A stretch of 64,000 nt of DNA from Blastocatellia bacterium (GTDB lineage Bacteria > Acidobacteriota > Blastocatellia > Pyrinomonadales > Pyrinomonadaceae): the NCBI GenBank assembly GCA_003168335.1, contig PMSM01000010.1:210001-274000 (forward strand). The letters are read 5' to 3'. Position 1 is the stretch's first letter; every line of letters starts with the position of its first letter. A model generated the notes under the pieces. That model had not been told where the DNA came from, did no database searches, and saw only the letters and a list, made by a program, of their open reading frames with translations. Positions 27,058 to 37,020 of this stretch are shown piece by piece. Both the position numbers and the translations under genes were made by a program.

Positions 27058-27342
27058 CTAAGGCGTATGCTCGTTAATGAGTTCCTTCAATTCCTTGCCG
27101 GCCTTGAAATAAGGAACGCGTTTGGCAGGAATGCTAACCGGGTCGCCTGTCTTAGGGTTACGGCCTCGGCGAGCGCCACGCTCACGCACGCGAAAGCTGC
27201 CAAACCCCCGCAACTCGATCTTCTCGCCCTGATTCAGACTCTCGATTATGCTTTCGAAAACTATTTCGACCAGTCGCTCAGCATCTTTCTTGGTCAGCTC
27301 GGCGGCGTTGGCCACATCATTGACAAGATCGGCTTTAGTCAT
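27058..27342 (-). CDS. DNA-binding protein HU / integration host factor family
   Basis: The 94-residue nucleoid protein spans the whole HU fold. It has the signature GFGSFRVRERGARRGRNPKTGDPVSIPAKRVPYFK, with the RNPKTG arm and conserved Pro that intercalates in DNA. The N-terminal helices carry TKADLVNDVANAAELTKKDAERLV. Sequence alone does not separate HU from IHF-alpha. GAGGTGA precedes the ATG. It lies upstream of the HIT gene on the same strand. Confidence 0.95.
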   Translation of the reverse strand: MTKADLVNDVANAAELTKKDAERLVEIVFESIIESLNQGEKIELRGFGSFRVRERGARRGRNPKTGDPVSIPAKRVPYFKAGKELKELINEHTP

Positions 27343-27592
27343 GCAGTCACCTCGCTCACAAAAAGGCCGTTGGTTCCTAAACCTGGCGAACTAATTTTGC
27401 AAGAACACTCGAAGCAAGATAAAGGAAGCGTGGGGGCTAGATTAGCAGAACGAGCATTCCACGGCAAGACTAAAAGGCTGTGCGGCCAATATCTTACGGT
27501 TGGTGAGTGATAGTCCTCAGGATGAGGGAAGTGGCGAGGGCAGGCGGTAATCTTTCGCCCGAGAATTGGCGGGTTCCAAACCAGCCCGACCT

Positions 27593-29464
27593 TCAGCCTT
27601 CGCTCTCCTCGTCCCCACTCTTGCTGGTACTTCCAAAATCCGCCAGCTCACGCAGTGAGGCCATGCCGCCTCCAGCTTCCGATGTATATATCTTTTGTTC
27701 GGTGATGGGTTCATCATGACCTGCGGCTCGCGCTGATAAACCAATCTTCTTGTTTTCCGCATCAATGCGGAGAATCCGAAACTCCATCTCCTGGCCAAGC
27801 TGTGCGGCGTCCTCGGGTTTTTCGACTCGATCATCTGAGAGCTCAGAAATATGGCACAGGCCCTCGAGGTTGTCGCCCAGTTCAACGAAGGCGCCAAAGC
27901 TGGCAAAGCGCGCGATCTTGCCTTTCACCAAATCACCAGGGTTATGGGACGCAACAAAGTCATTCCACGCGTTGGGCTCGAGTTCCTTTATCGAAAGCGA
28001 CATGCGTCGATTTTCGGGATCGATCCCGGTGATAACTGCGTCTACTTGTTGACCTTTCTTTAGCACCTCGCCCGGATGCTTGACCCGGCGCGACCATGAA
28101 ATGTCAGATACGTGAACCAGCCCGTCAACTCCATCTTCGATCTCAATAAAAGCCCCGAAGTCAGTAAGGTTCCGTACTCTTCCATGCACGCGAGCGCCTA
28201 CCTGGTAGCGGTCACCCAGCGTCTTCCAGGGATTGTCCTGCACCTGCTTCATGCCGAGACTAATGCGCCGGGCCTTTGGATCGACGCCCAGCACCTCAAC
28301 TTCCACGGTGTCGCCGGCGTTCACGATCTTGCTCGGGTGCTTCACGCGTTTGGACCAACTCATCTCCGAAACGTGCACGAGACCTTCGACGCCCGGTTCC
28401 AGTTCTACAAACGCGCCATAGTCTGTGACGCTAGCCACCTTTCCATTCAGGCGAGTGGCGGGCGGAAAGCGTTCTTCGATCGTTTCCCAGGGGTCCGGCA
28501 GAAGCTGTTTGTAGCCCAGCGATACGCGCTCGCGCGAGCGATCGAATCTCAAGACCTTGACTTGCACCGTGTCGCCGACCCGAAAGAGTTCTGCCGGATT
28601 CTGCAGGCGTCCCCAGGACATATCAGTCACGTGCAATAACCCGTCAACCCCGCCCAAATCGACGAACGCGCCATAGTCCGTAAGATTCTTGATCTGCCCT
28701 TCGACGATTATGTCTTCTTCAATTTGTCCGAGGGTCTCTCCCTTGCGGCCTTCATTATGCTCTTCCAGCACCGCCTTGCGGGACAGGACGACGTTTGAGC
28801 GTTTGCGATTTAGCTTGATGACCTTCGCTTCAATTTCACGACCACGCAGAGAATCAAGATTGCGCACCGGGCGCACGTCCACCTGTGACCCCGGCAGGAA
28901 AGCGGCTATACCGTCAACGTCGACGCGGAGGCCGCCCTTGATCCGCTCTACCACGCGGCCCTTGACCGAAGTATTTTCGTTAAAAGCCTTTTCGAGATCA
29001 TCCCAGGCGCGCAAGCGAACTGCATCCGCCCGCGACAATAAGGGAAAGCCCTCCCCGGTTTCCATGTTCTTGACCAGCACGTCCACCTCGTCTCCGGGCT
29101 TGACGGTGATCTGGCCATCTTCCATGAACTCGTTTTGATTGACGATGCCTTCTGATTTGTAACCAAAGTCGATTACCACGCCACGCTCAGTAATGCCCAC
29201 AACGGTGCCGCGGACTACTTCACCTTCCTGCAACGACGATTGCTCCTGCTCAAATTGATCCAGGAGTTGGCCAAAATCTTCACCCGCAGGACGCGTTTCT
29301 TCTTCGTCCTCGCGTTGAGTCGCAGCCGCCGCCGAAGAGCCTCCGCCGACGCTCTCGCCGGCCATCGACTCCGCCGGCCCAGCAGTGGTTTCGGGGTTAA
29401 TGTCGGTAGATTTTTCGTTAGCGTCGGTCTCGCCGACGTTGGTTACAGGTTGTTCCGTAGACAT
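27593..29464 (-). CDS. rpsA: 30S ribosomal protein S1
   Basis: The 623-residue protein has six S1 RNA-binding domains, visible as repeats of the G-x-V-x-x-x-x-x-G-A-F-V-D/E-L type. Examples are VVGITERGVVIDFGYKSEGI, IKNLTDYGAFVDLGGVDGLL, VTDYGAFVELEPGVEGLVH and NLTDFGAFIEIEDGVDGLVH. A 90-residue acidic, Ala/Glu-rich N-terminal extension precedes them. S1 tethers mRNA to the small subunit during initiation. The start is ATG 29464, with AGGAG five bases upstream; the frame begins slightly earlier with GTG. The last 30 residues are Gly/Ser-rich. Confidence 0.95.
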   Translation of the reverse strand: MSTEQPVTNVGETDANEKSTDINPETTAGPAESMAGESVGGGSSAAAATQREDEEETRPAGEDFGQLLDQFEQEQSSLQEGEVVRGTVVGITERGVVIDFGYKSEGIVNQNEFMEDGQITVKPGDEVDVLVKNMETGEGFPLLSRADAVRLRAWDDLEKAFNENTSVKGRVVERIKGGLRVDVDGIAAFLPGSQVDVRPVRNLDSLRGREIEAKVIKLNRKRSNVVLSRKAVLEEHNEGRKGETLGQIEEDIIVEGQIKNLTDYGAFVDLGGVDGLLHVTDMSWGRLQNPAELFRVGDTVQVKVLRFDRSRERVSLGYKQLLPDPWETIEERFPPATRLNGKVASVTDYGAFVELEPGVEGLVHVSEMSWSKRVKHPSKIVNAGDTVEVEVLGVDPKARRISLGMKQVQDNPWKTLGDRYQVGARVHGRVRNLTDFGAFIEIEDGVDGLVHVSDISWSRRVKHPGEVLKKGQQVDAVITGIDPENRRMSLSIKELEPNAWNDFVASHNPGDLVKGKIARFASFGAFVELGDNLEGLCHISELSDDRVEKPEDAAQLGQEMEFRILRIDAENKKIGLSARAAGHDEPITEQKIYTSEAGGGMASLRELADFGSTSKSGDEESEG

Positions 29465-29782
29465 GCACACTCCTACTCAAATTAGCTCTGGCGCGTCGCG
29501 CACGTGGCGCGCCGCTCCGGCGTTCGACGCAAGAACGCTGGCGCTCTTAACGATCTTCGTCTTGATGGTGATGAGTCGGAATAAGATATCAGAGGATGCG
29601 AGCTTAAAGGAGTTGGAAAAGAAGGTTGTCGTTTCGATTTCCGTTGCGCCCGTAGTCTCCCACTTGGTCCGACTATCACCGATCGCGTGACCGGATAGTC
29701 TCGGAATTTACACGGCGGCGAGACTGAGTGTCAAGGCGGCTGCTAACTTTCGCCAGGAAAACTCACCCGGAAAACCCTATCG
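29465..29782. other. rpsA upstream region, no gene seen
   Basis: This 318-nt stretch between the rpsA start and the stop of the propeller-protein gene should contain the rpsA promoter and leader. No clear -35/-10 pair, tRNA or strong terminator was found by eye. Confidence 0.4.
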
Positions 29783-32167
29783 CTACTCATTCAGTGAAGA
29801 CTGGGAGCCACGCGGCACGACATACACGCCGGCTGAATGCGAACCGACAAACAGAGTGTTCTGGTCGCGCGGATCCAACGCGAGGGCCCAGATGCGCAAG
29901 CTCGGCAAGCGATGCTCGCGCCCATCGATGCGTGCCCACGTTGTGCCGGCATCACTCGAACGATAGACGCCACCACCCACTTCGCCGTTCTGATAAGCGT
30001 TGCCCACAAATATCTCGTTGGTGTTCCGAGGATTTATCAAGATGCTGGTGAAGTCCCCAAAAGGAAGATTTCCGCCCCGACGCGACCAATGATCGCCGCC
30101 ATCGTGTGACGAGTAAAACGCTTGCTTCGTCCCGGCATAGATGAACCCCGAGCGCTGGGGATCCTGAACAATAACGTTGACAGGAGCACTCGTCGGGATT
30201 CCGGCGACTTGCTGCCATGTTTCTCCGGCATCGCGGGAAACCAGAACGCCGGCAGTAACAGTTCCCACCAGGATCACGGCCGGATTCTGGGGGCTCGTTG
30301 AAATGCAGGCCGTCCGCACATCGAAACCGCGACCATAAGCGATGCGGTCCCACCCCTGTGCGGGATCAAAGGTGCGATACATTCCACTGTTGGTGGCCGC
30401 GAGTATTCCTGAACGTCCCGCGCGATCGGAAAACGACACCAGGGCGTTTATTGGATCTGAAACAGCAGCCACGTGACCAGACCCTCCTGTAAAGCTCGCG
30501 CCAGCATCAACTACCAAAGCGGCGAGCGTCGCCTCATCGAGCTGGCCGGACACCGGCAAATATCTGTCTGTCTGGAACCTCTTGATGACCGCCACGGTGC
30601 GCGCGCCCAGCTGACCGTCGGGCGTACCAATCTCATAACCAGCTCGTTCAAGAGCTTGCTGTGCGCGTCGCACAACTTCGGCGCTCGGTTTTGCGCTCGC
30701 CGTCCGCTGCGGCGTGGCGCCGGCCCCGCTGTTCGTCGTAGTTGCCGGGCGTCCTTGCGCGACTGTCCTTCGAACCGTGCTTCGTCCCGCTGGCCGCCTT
30801 TTCCCCGGCGCCGGCGATCTGCGCGCAGAGATCGGGGCCCACGATGCACCGCGATCGGGCGAGCGATACATCCCCAGGTTCGTTCCCAGATAGATCACAT
30901 TTCCGTCGCGCTCATCCTGCAGGATCGTGTAACCAATCAGACGGGGAGGCATGTTGCGCATCGAGGGTTGCCATGACGCGCCGCTATCGCTGCTAACAAA
31001 AAAGAATCCTCCACCCGTGGTTGTGTTAATCGTCGTGGCGTAAATGCGGTTGGCGTTTTCGCGATCCGGCATAATAGTATTTACAAACCGTCCACTGAAG
31101 CCGCCGTTACTCGGCAAAAAGTTCTTACCGCCATCGGTCGAGACCATCACCCCATAGTTGTTCGTGCCGATGTAAATGGTGTTTGGATTGTGCGGATGGA
31201 CGGCGATTGAGTTGATTTCAAGTTGACGCGAAGTGGTCACCATCCAGGAATTATTGTCTCCCCCTTTGGCCGAGCGCCAGAAGCCCTCGGTCGTTCCCGC
31301 GAAAACCAGACCAGGAATAGTCGGGTGCTGCAGAATCGCGCGGGTGCGCCGTGATTGAGAGGGGATCCCTTGAATTTTATGCCAGCTTTCTCCAGCGTCG
31401 ACCGTCTCATAAATCCCACTGCAAGCCGAAGCGATTATGTGGTTGGCGTTCCGAGGGTCCATGTTGATGGCAAAGATATCCGAATCGTCGATTATGCCTT
31501 TGTTGATGACTCTCCAGTTCTGGCCACCGTCTGTGCTCTTGTACGGAAGATGCCAGGTGCCGGCGTAAATCACGTTCGTGCTTCGGGGATCCATGGCCAA
31601 CGACTCCACGTCAATCAGATCGGGCGTCCGACTTGTCGGCAACGGGGTCCAGGTTTCGCCGGAATCCTCTGACCGGAAGATGCCAGTAATGGTACCGGCC
31701 AACAGAATATTGGGATCCTGCTCAGATTGCGTCAGCGAATGCACGGCTTCGTTTCTTAACTCCGGTGATTCCCGCCAGGTCAATCCGCCGTCCGTTGATT
31801 TAAAAAAGCCCCCCGGGTCTTTGTGACGGTGCGTCGCGACGTACAGGACTTTTGAGTTCCTTGGATCCACGATGATGTGGTCGACAAACAAGCGCGGGCG
31901 ATTGAAATTAACCAGCAAGCGCCAGTTGCGACCGGCATCGGTCGAAATGTACATCTGGCCGTCGAGCGTGCCGAAGTAAAACCGATCCGGATCACTCGGA
32001 TCGACTACGAGAGCGCGAACGTCCCCGCCGCTTGGCCCGGTTATGCGCCACTCGCTCGAGTAAGGGCCGCCGGAGGTGGCCGTTGCCGATACCTTGCCAC
32101 TGCGGCTGGTCAACGTGAAGGTGAATAGGAGGCCGAGACATAACAGTCGGGATAGGGCTTTGTTCAT
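29783..32167 (-). CDS. Secreted BNR/sortilin-type beta-propeller with internal peptidoglycan-binding domain
   Basis: The 794-residue protein has a signal peptide (MNKALSRLLCLGLLFTFTL). Many Asp-box-like BNR repeats follow, such as YISTDAGRNWRLL, FKSTDGGLTWRESP, FRSEDSGETWTPL and YRSSDAGTTWARI. They make one or two sortilin/BNR propellers (residues about 30-450 and 560-790). Between them, near residues 496-555, lies a peptidoglycan-binding-1-like segment (RAQQALERAGYEIGTPDGQLGARTV ... LPVSGQLDEATLAAL), preceded by a basic Ala/Pro linker. It probably sits in the envelope. The start is ATG 32167, with a GAGAGAG ribosome site at 9 nt. Confidence 0.85.
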   Translation of the reverse strand: MNKALSRLLCLGLLFTFTLTSRSGKVSATATSGGPYSSEWRITGPSGGDVRALVVDPSDPDRFYFGTLDGQMYISTDAGRNWRLLVNFNRPRLFVDHIIVDPRNSKVLYVATHRHKDPGGFFKSTDGGLTWRESPELRNEAVHSLTQSEQDPNILLAGTITGIFRSEDSGETWTPLPTSRTPDLIDVESLAMDPRSTNVIYAGTWHLPYKSTDGGQNWRVINKGIIDDSDIFAINMDPRNANHIIASACSGIYETVDAGESWHKIQGIPSQSRRTRAILQHPTIPGLVFAGTTEGFWRSAKGGDNNSWMVTTSRQLEINSIAVHPHNPNTIYIGTNNYGVMVSTDGGKNFLPSNGGFSGRFVNTIMPDRENANRIYATTINTTTGGGFFFVSSDSGASWQPSMRNMPPRLIGYTILQDERDGNVIYLGTNLGMYRSPDRGASWAPISARRSPAPGKRRPAGRSTVRRTVAQGRPATTTNSGAGATPQRTASAKPSAEVVRRAQQALERAGYEIGTPDGQLGARTVAVIKRFQTDRYLPVSGQLDEATLAALVVDAGASFTGGSGHVAAVSDPINALVSFSDRAGRSGILAATNSGMYRTFDPAQGWDRIAYGRGFDVRTACISTSPQNPAVILVGTVTAGVLVSRDAGETWQQVAGIPTSAPVNVIVQDPQRSGFIYAGTKQAFYSSHDGGDHWSRRGGNLPFGDFTSILINPRNTNEIFVGNAYQNGEVGGGVYRSSDAGTTWARIDGREHRLPSLRIWALALDPRDQNTLFVGSHSAGVYVVPRGSQSSLNE

Positions 32168-32349
32168 TATTTCCATCTCTCTCATCTTGATTCGATGCCA
32201 GGCTCCAGCGGGAGCACGCCAACTCCGGTGCATTATAACTCTTTGCACTCTTTTTTCTGTACTTTACTTCATCTAGCTCTTCAACCCCGGCACCGCGCGA
32301 AACCTCAACGCTCGTGATCTCGGCTACGACCTGCGAGCTTAAAGCCGAA

Positions 32350-32385
32350 GCGGGCGGTGCTTCCCTTTCGGAAAACACCGCCCGC
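32350..32385. terminator. Stem-loop at the 3' side of the OmpA-like gene
   Basis: A 10-bp perfect stem, GCGGGCGGTG at 32350-32359 and CACCGCCCGC at 32376-32385, encloses a 16-nt loop. It lies about 80 nt beyond the OmpA-like stop codon on the minus strand. The T-run that usually follows an intrinsic terminator is weak, so factor-assisted termination or an RNA-stability role is possible. Confidence 0.45.
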
Positions 32386-32467
32386 TTTCGAAAGAAGGTC
32401 GCAACTCTTATTTGAGTGGCGAACGTTACTTAGTTCTTCGGCCAACGAAGAACGAGGCAGCCTGAGG

Positions 32468-35080
32468 CTATTCCTCGCCTCGGCGACCGCCGCGGCGCCG
32501 AGCTGGTTTCTTCTTGCAATCCGGGCACGGCGAGATCACTCCCGTCGCGTCTCCCGTCGGCGCTGCTGCACCCTGCGGGACGACCCAGAGTTGCACGAGC
32601 AACTCAGGGAGACATCCACCGTCCACCACGACGATGCGACCGGCGTCGATGCCGCGAGTGTTGACAAGGTAGTCCTTGGCGCGATTCGCCCGGGTTGTAC
32701 CTTCCGTACCGCAGCCACCGTAGCCAATTATAGAGCCCTGAGCAGCAGGCTCGTTCTGTAGTTGAATCGCAAAGTTGTCGAGTCTGGCCTTCTCATCGTT
32801 GAACCTGATGTTGCCATACTCGTCGAACTTCCGAGCCGGGGCCGCCTTCGGCTTGATCGCCGTCGAGGCGGAACCCGTACGACCGCAACTTGGATCGAGT
32901 CCACCAACCTCTACCGTTGCGGTAATGGTCTGGCCACCCGTCCCCTTCGTATCGACCGTGATGGTGTCCGTACCCTGACCGCCAGTAATCGTGCCGGCCG
33001 AAACCGACCAATTATAGGTTGGCGATACCGTTGGCGTTCCCTGCCCATAGTTAGCATTGAACGTAATCGGTGCGCCATCATCGGCGCTGTCCGGGCCCCT
33101 CGCGCTGACCGTCCCGCAAACCAGATCGGGGACGCAGTCACCGCAACTCGCAATCGTGACCGTGGTCGTCGACGCCGTAATACAACCGCAACCGTCGTCA
33201 ACTTCGACCGAAGCCGTATACGTTCCTGGCCCGACACCACTCAGGTCCCAACTCACGTTGGCGCCTTCGCCGGTGATTCGACCACCGGTGACAGTGTACG
33301 AATAAAGCAGCGTGTCACCGTCTGGGTCGCTTGCCGTAGTGGTAAGTCCAACCGTGGTGTTTGCCGTTGCCGGACAGCTACCAGATTTCGAGTGGCTTCC
33401 CGGCCCGCACGGCATGGTGATCATTGCCGTCGAGGCTGCCAACGAAGCTACTGGCGGCTGGTTCGGCAGAATCGACGGCTCTCGCTTGTTGCGATGACCG
33501 GCAAAGAACTGGAACCCGAACCCATATGGATCGCTCGAAGGCTGGAAGCCCAGCGGGAATCCAGCGGACGTGGATGCGAAAGCCGTCCCGGGAACTACGA
33601 TAATGCCGCGACCCGGAACGTTTACGTTGGTTATCTGCGCTACCGAGGTGGTCGAGTCGGCCGGGTTGAAGTTACCCTGACGCTGGTCATTCAAGGCCCT
33701 GCGATACCAGGCACCGAAGCCCCACCAACGCGAGGGATACAACTTGATGCCGACCAGAAACTCAATCGGGTTGTTCGGAAACGCGTTAGGAGTGTGACCA
33801 GCGACATATTGAGTCGATCGAAACTCAGCGATCGGCTGGACGTACTTGTTGATCGGAAAGTCCACGCCAATACCGGCGATTAACTCGTCAGGTCGATCCA
33901 ACAAAGTTGAGCTGCCGGCTTTCGGGTTGCTGTTAAGAATATAGCCCAAGTTTGCCGAAAGGTTGACTGACTTGCTCAAACGGCCATCCGCGAACAGCAC
34001 CAAACCAAAGTCACCGAGGTTAGCTCCGGGCGACGCTCCGCGCTGGAGCTGATTGAATCCCTGGGCGTCACTAGCCTTATCCGGATACCAGCGATAGAAC
34101 GGAATGAAACCGAAACCGAATGGATTGTTCGGCGAGGTAAGCCGAATCTTGGCGCCGCCCACGAAGTTACCGAAGCTCGACTCACCATAGAGACGATTAA
34201 CAAACGGCGCGTCCGGCAGATAGCTCGGCGCGCTCGTGTAACTGGTCGGCACGATGATCGGATTCAACGAACCCGGACTACCCGGAGGCCGGCAATTGCC
34301 AGTCAGCGCGGTACATGGCAACTGCTGAGTGGCCAGTACAATACCCGGCAAAATGCTTCCTACGGGCGAACCAACACCAGGAAACGAATCAGCATGCCCA
34401 AATGTATTGCCGACGGCTGTCGGCGGTCCCAGCGTCGTAGCGAACCCTGGGAAACCGAACAACGTGCCGAGCCCACCGGGCCCCTGTCCAAAGTTTGGAC
34501 CAGTTCCGCCCGTGAACGGATAAGCCACCCGCGGCTGACCGGCGTTGTAATACACAAACAAAGGACTAGTCGCAGGCACACAGGCCGGACAGAACGGCGG
34601 TCGGAAGACCGCAGTACCGGCGAGCGTACCCACGTTCGGTCCCGACGGCGCCAAAATTATCGCCGGCCCGCTACCGAGCAAGCCTGTTCCAAAGTATCCC
34701 TGCGAATTAGGCAGATAGAAACCGGACAGGTTCTGTGGGCTATTGACCTTAATCCCGCGGTAGGCCTGCGTCTTGAAGAACAGCTCTATATGATCATTCA
34801 GCCCGATATTGACAGTAGCGACATAATCCGTGATATCGGCGTTACCCGGATCGCGATCGTAGTTGCTGTAGGCAACGCTGAATGTATACTCTCCCTTTCT
34901 CAGCGTCGAACCGTCATAGATCGTAAACAACCCGGTGGGACCTCCCTCGGGTCCGCCCGTTCCTACTGACGGCGACTGGTTTCTGGGATCGTTCTCCGGC
35001 CTTGGCGTTTGCGCAAACGCTAGGGAAGAAAAAATAAATATGGCGAGTGCACAAAGGAGCACTCTATTCGCGAGTCTCAT
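32468..35080 (-). CDS. Large OmpA-family outer-membrane protein with PKD/Ig-like domains
   Basis: The 870-residue protein has a signal peptide (MRLANRVLLCALAIFIFSSLAFA). A beta-barrel-like region of about 500 residues follows (FTIYDGSTLRKGEYTFSVAYS ... GFGAWYRRALND). Next come two Ig/PKD-like stretches (TASDPDGDTLLYSYTVTGG and NWSVSAGTITGGQGTDTITV) and a C-terminal OmpA-like domain (DEYGNIRFNDEKARLDNFAIQL ... RGIDAGRIVVVDGG) that should bind peptidoglycan. It ends in a basic Arg/Gly tail. The ATG at 35080 has a perfect AGGAGG 6 nt upstream. A long gap upstream holds a strong promoter. Confidence 0.85.
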   Translation of the reverse strand: MRLANRVLLCALAIFIFSSLAFAQTPRPENDPRNQSPSVGTGGPEGGPTGLFTIYDGSTLRKGEYTFSVAYSNYDRDPGNADITDYVATVNIGLNDHIELFFKTQAYRGIKVNSPQNLSGFYLPNSQGYFGTGLLGSGPAIILAPSGPNVGTLAGTAVFRPPFCPACVPATSPLFVYYNAGQPRVAYPFTGGTGPNFGQGPGGLGTLFGFPGFATTLGPPTAVGNTFGHADSFPGVGSPVGSILPGIVLATQQLPCTALTGNCRPPGSPGSLNPIIVPTSYTSAPSYLPDAPFVNRLYGESSFGNFVGGAKIRLTSPNNPFGFGFIPFYRWYPDKASDAQGFNQLQRGASPGANLGDFGLVLFADGRLSKSVNLSANLGYILNSNPKAGSSTLLDRPDELIAGIGVDFPINKYVQPIAEFRSTQYVAGHTPNAFPNNPIEFLVGIKLYPSRWWGFGAWYRRALNDQRQGNFNPADSTTSVAQITNVNVPGRGIIVVPGTAFASTSAGFPLGFQPSSDPYGFGFQFFAGHRNKREPSILPNQPPVASLAASTAMITMPCGPGSHSKSGSCPATANTTVGLTTTASDPDGDTLLYSYTVTGGRITGEGANVSWDLSGVGPGTYTASVEVDDGCGCITASTTTVTIASCGDCVPDLVCGTVSARGPDSADDGAPITFNANYGQGTPTVSPTYNWSVSAGTITGGQGTDTITVDTKGTGGQTITATVEVGGLDPSCGRTGSASTAIKPKAAPARKFDEYGNIRFNDEKARLDNFAIQLQNEPAAQGSIIGYGGCGTEGTTRANRAKDYLVNTRGIDAGRIVVVDGGCLPELLVQLWVVPQGAAAPTGDATGVISPCPDCKKKPARRRGGRRGEE

Positions 35081-35538
35081 CGCGTTCCTCCTGCGATAGT
35101 GAGTGAAAGTTCCTGCGACCGAGCCGATAGGGCTAACCGAGCGACCGATCTCGATGTGATTCGATTGTCTGCTCGAAGCATCTCGCCGCCAGTTACCCAT
35201 TGGATACGGACGCTCGAACTACTAGCGTCAACGATTACGTTAACAGAACTGCTGCCGCTCTGACACCGGAACTCCGGCGGGAGCGACGCAACAGAGAGGG
35301 TGCCCAAACTTTACAGGACCTCTCTTAAGGTCTTAATACTTCTTAACCTAGCGCTCTTTTATATGCAAACCGAGCGCAAGTGTCAACTATCATCTCGCTG
35401 CTCGCGCGGCACCACACCTCGAACGCCACCTCAGACAATCCATGCGAACAGTAAATACGGCCCGGAGCGTACCATTGCCGTGGCCGGAAATCAAGACTTT
35501 TTCATGACTTAGAGGCGAATTTGTTTATGTTTTTTCCG
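35081..35538. other. Long leader and intergenic region of the OmpA-like gene
   Basis: No gene was seen in these 458 nt. The minus-strand promoter at 35358-35386 implies a 5' leader of roughly 270 nt, unusually long for a simple ribosome site. A regulatory leader is possible, but no known riboswitch fold was recognised. Confidence 0.5.
35358..35386 (-). promoter_or_regulatory. Sigma-70-type promoter for the OmpA-like gene
   Basis: On the minus strand TTGACA (35386-35381) is followed after exactly 17 nt by TATAAA (35363-35358). This is a near-consensus -35/-10 pair pointing at the OmpA-like gene. Confidence 0.6.
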
Positions 35539-36819
35539 TCACGCATAAATGCCGCGCATCCTGGTATCGTACGCAACGCGGTCGATCGCCAGCATGTAGG
35601 CCGCAGTCCTGGTATCCACTGAATGCGCATCGGCATAGCGGCAAAGGTCATTAAAACTGGCTACCATCGTGTCCTGCAGCCGTTCATTGACTACGTCTTC
35701 TCGCCAAAAATAACCCATCCGGTCTTGCACCCACTCAAAGTAAGAAACAGTAACACCCCCGGCATTGGCAAGAATGTCCGGGATTACGAAGATACCTTTC
35801 TGGTACAGAATTTCGTCGGCAGCGGCCGTCGTTGGTCCGTTGGCTCCTTCGGCCAGCACCTTGCATTTCAGTCTCTCGGCATTTAGCGAGGTGATTTGAT
35901 TTTCAGTAGCCGCGGGAATCAAGACATCGCATTCCAATTCCAAGAGGTCTGCATTGCTCACGTGCTCGGCGTCGCGATAACCCTCGAATGATCGAGTTGC
36001 CTGTAGGTACTTTAACGCCGCCGGAATATCGATTCCAGCCGGGTTGTGAATTCCACCGTGAACGTCGGATACACCGACCACTTTGAAGCCCGCCTCGTGG
36101 ATCAAAAGGGCGGCGATTCCGCCAACGTTTCCACTGCCCTGCACCACCACCCTGGTGTTGGCCGGCGTCATCTTAAATCGTTTGACCGCTTCGCTAACAA
36201 CAATCAACAATCCTCTGCCCGTTGCTTCGCGTCGCCCCCTGGAACCTCCCAAGTCTATCGGCTTGCCCGTGACGACGGCGTTCACGGTATGGCGCGCATG
36301 CATTGAGTACGTGTCCATGATCCAGGCCATGGTCTGTTCGTTAGTATTCATGTCGGGCGCCGGAACATCTTTTTCCGGTCCGATGAAATCAAGCAGTTCC
36401 GCTGCATAGCGCCGCGTCATACGCTCAAGCTCTCCGAGAGACATCTGCGATGGATCGCAGATGATGCCTCCCTTCGCACCTCCAAACGGCACATTAACTA
36501 CGGCGCACTTCCAGGTCATCCACGCGGCCAGCGCGCGGATCTCATCAATGTTGACATCGGGCGAATAACGAATTCCGCCCTTCGCCGGCCCCCGGGCGAA
36601 GTTGTGTTGGACTCGAAAGCCTTCGAATACCTGAATGCGGCCCGAGTCCATTCGCGTCGGAACATAAACCTTTAGTTCCCGATTCGGTACGCGCATCACC
36701 GCATAAAGATCGGCATCAAGGTTTAGCAACTGGGCCGCGCGATCAAATCGCGACATCATCGATTCGAAGGGATTGTCTTCCTTGATCTCTTTGATGTCAT
36801 CGACCAGTGCATTAGGCAT
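35539..36819 (-). CDS. gdhA: Glutamate dehydrogenase (Glu/Leu/Phe/Val family)
   Basis: The 426-residue NAD(P)-dependent enzyme interconverts glutamate and 2-oxoglutarate plus ammonia. It shows the catalytic Lys region [46 protein letters not shown], the [22 protein letters not shown] stretch and the Rossmann GSGNVGG. Length and [16 protein letters not shown] fit the hexameric bacterial GDH. Start ATG 36819 has GGAGAG five bases upstream. No promoter was fixed; TTAACA upstream is a weak candidate. Confidence 0.93.
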   Translation of the reverse strand: MPNALVDDIKEIKEDNPFESMMSRFDRAAQLLNLDADLYAVMRVPNRELKVYVPTRMDSGRIQVFEGFRVQHNFARGPAKGGIRYSPDVNIDEIRALAAWMTWKCAVVNVPFGGAKGGIICDPSQMSLGELERMTRRYAAELLDFIGPEKDVPAPDMNTNEQTMAWIMDTYSMHARHTVNAVVTGKPIDLGGSRGRREATGRGLLIVVSEAVKRFKMTPANTRVVVQGSGNVGGIAALLIHEAGFKVVGVSDVHGGIHNPAGIDIPAALKYLQATRSFEGYRDAEHVSNADLLELECDVLIPAATENQITSLNAERLKCKVLAEGANGPTTAAADEILYQKGIFVIPDILANAGGVTVSYFEWVQDRMGYFWREDVVNERLQDTMVASFNDLCRYADAHSVDTRTAAYMLAIDRVAYDTRMRGIYA

Positions 36820-37020
36820 GAGCACTCTCCAGTAAACTAAATTGAATAGCTTTTATGGTATTTGACTGCCGCGAAATGTTAACGCAAGCATTCTGCAGGC
36901 GCAACTGAAGCACTACAAGTCTGAATTTGGACGCAACGCGAACACCGGTGTTAACATCGAAATCCAGCAACGCTAATCAAGCGGCAGCCATTCGACTGTT
37001 ACAACTTATCGAACCTACAA

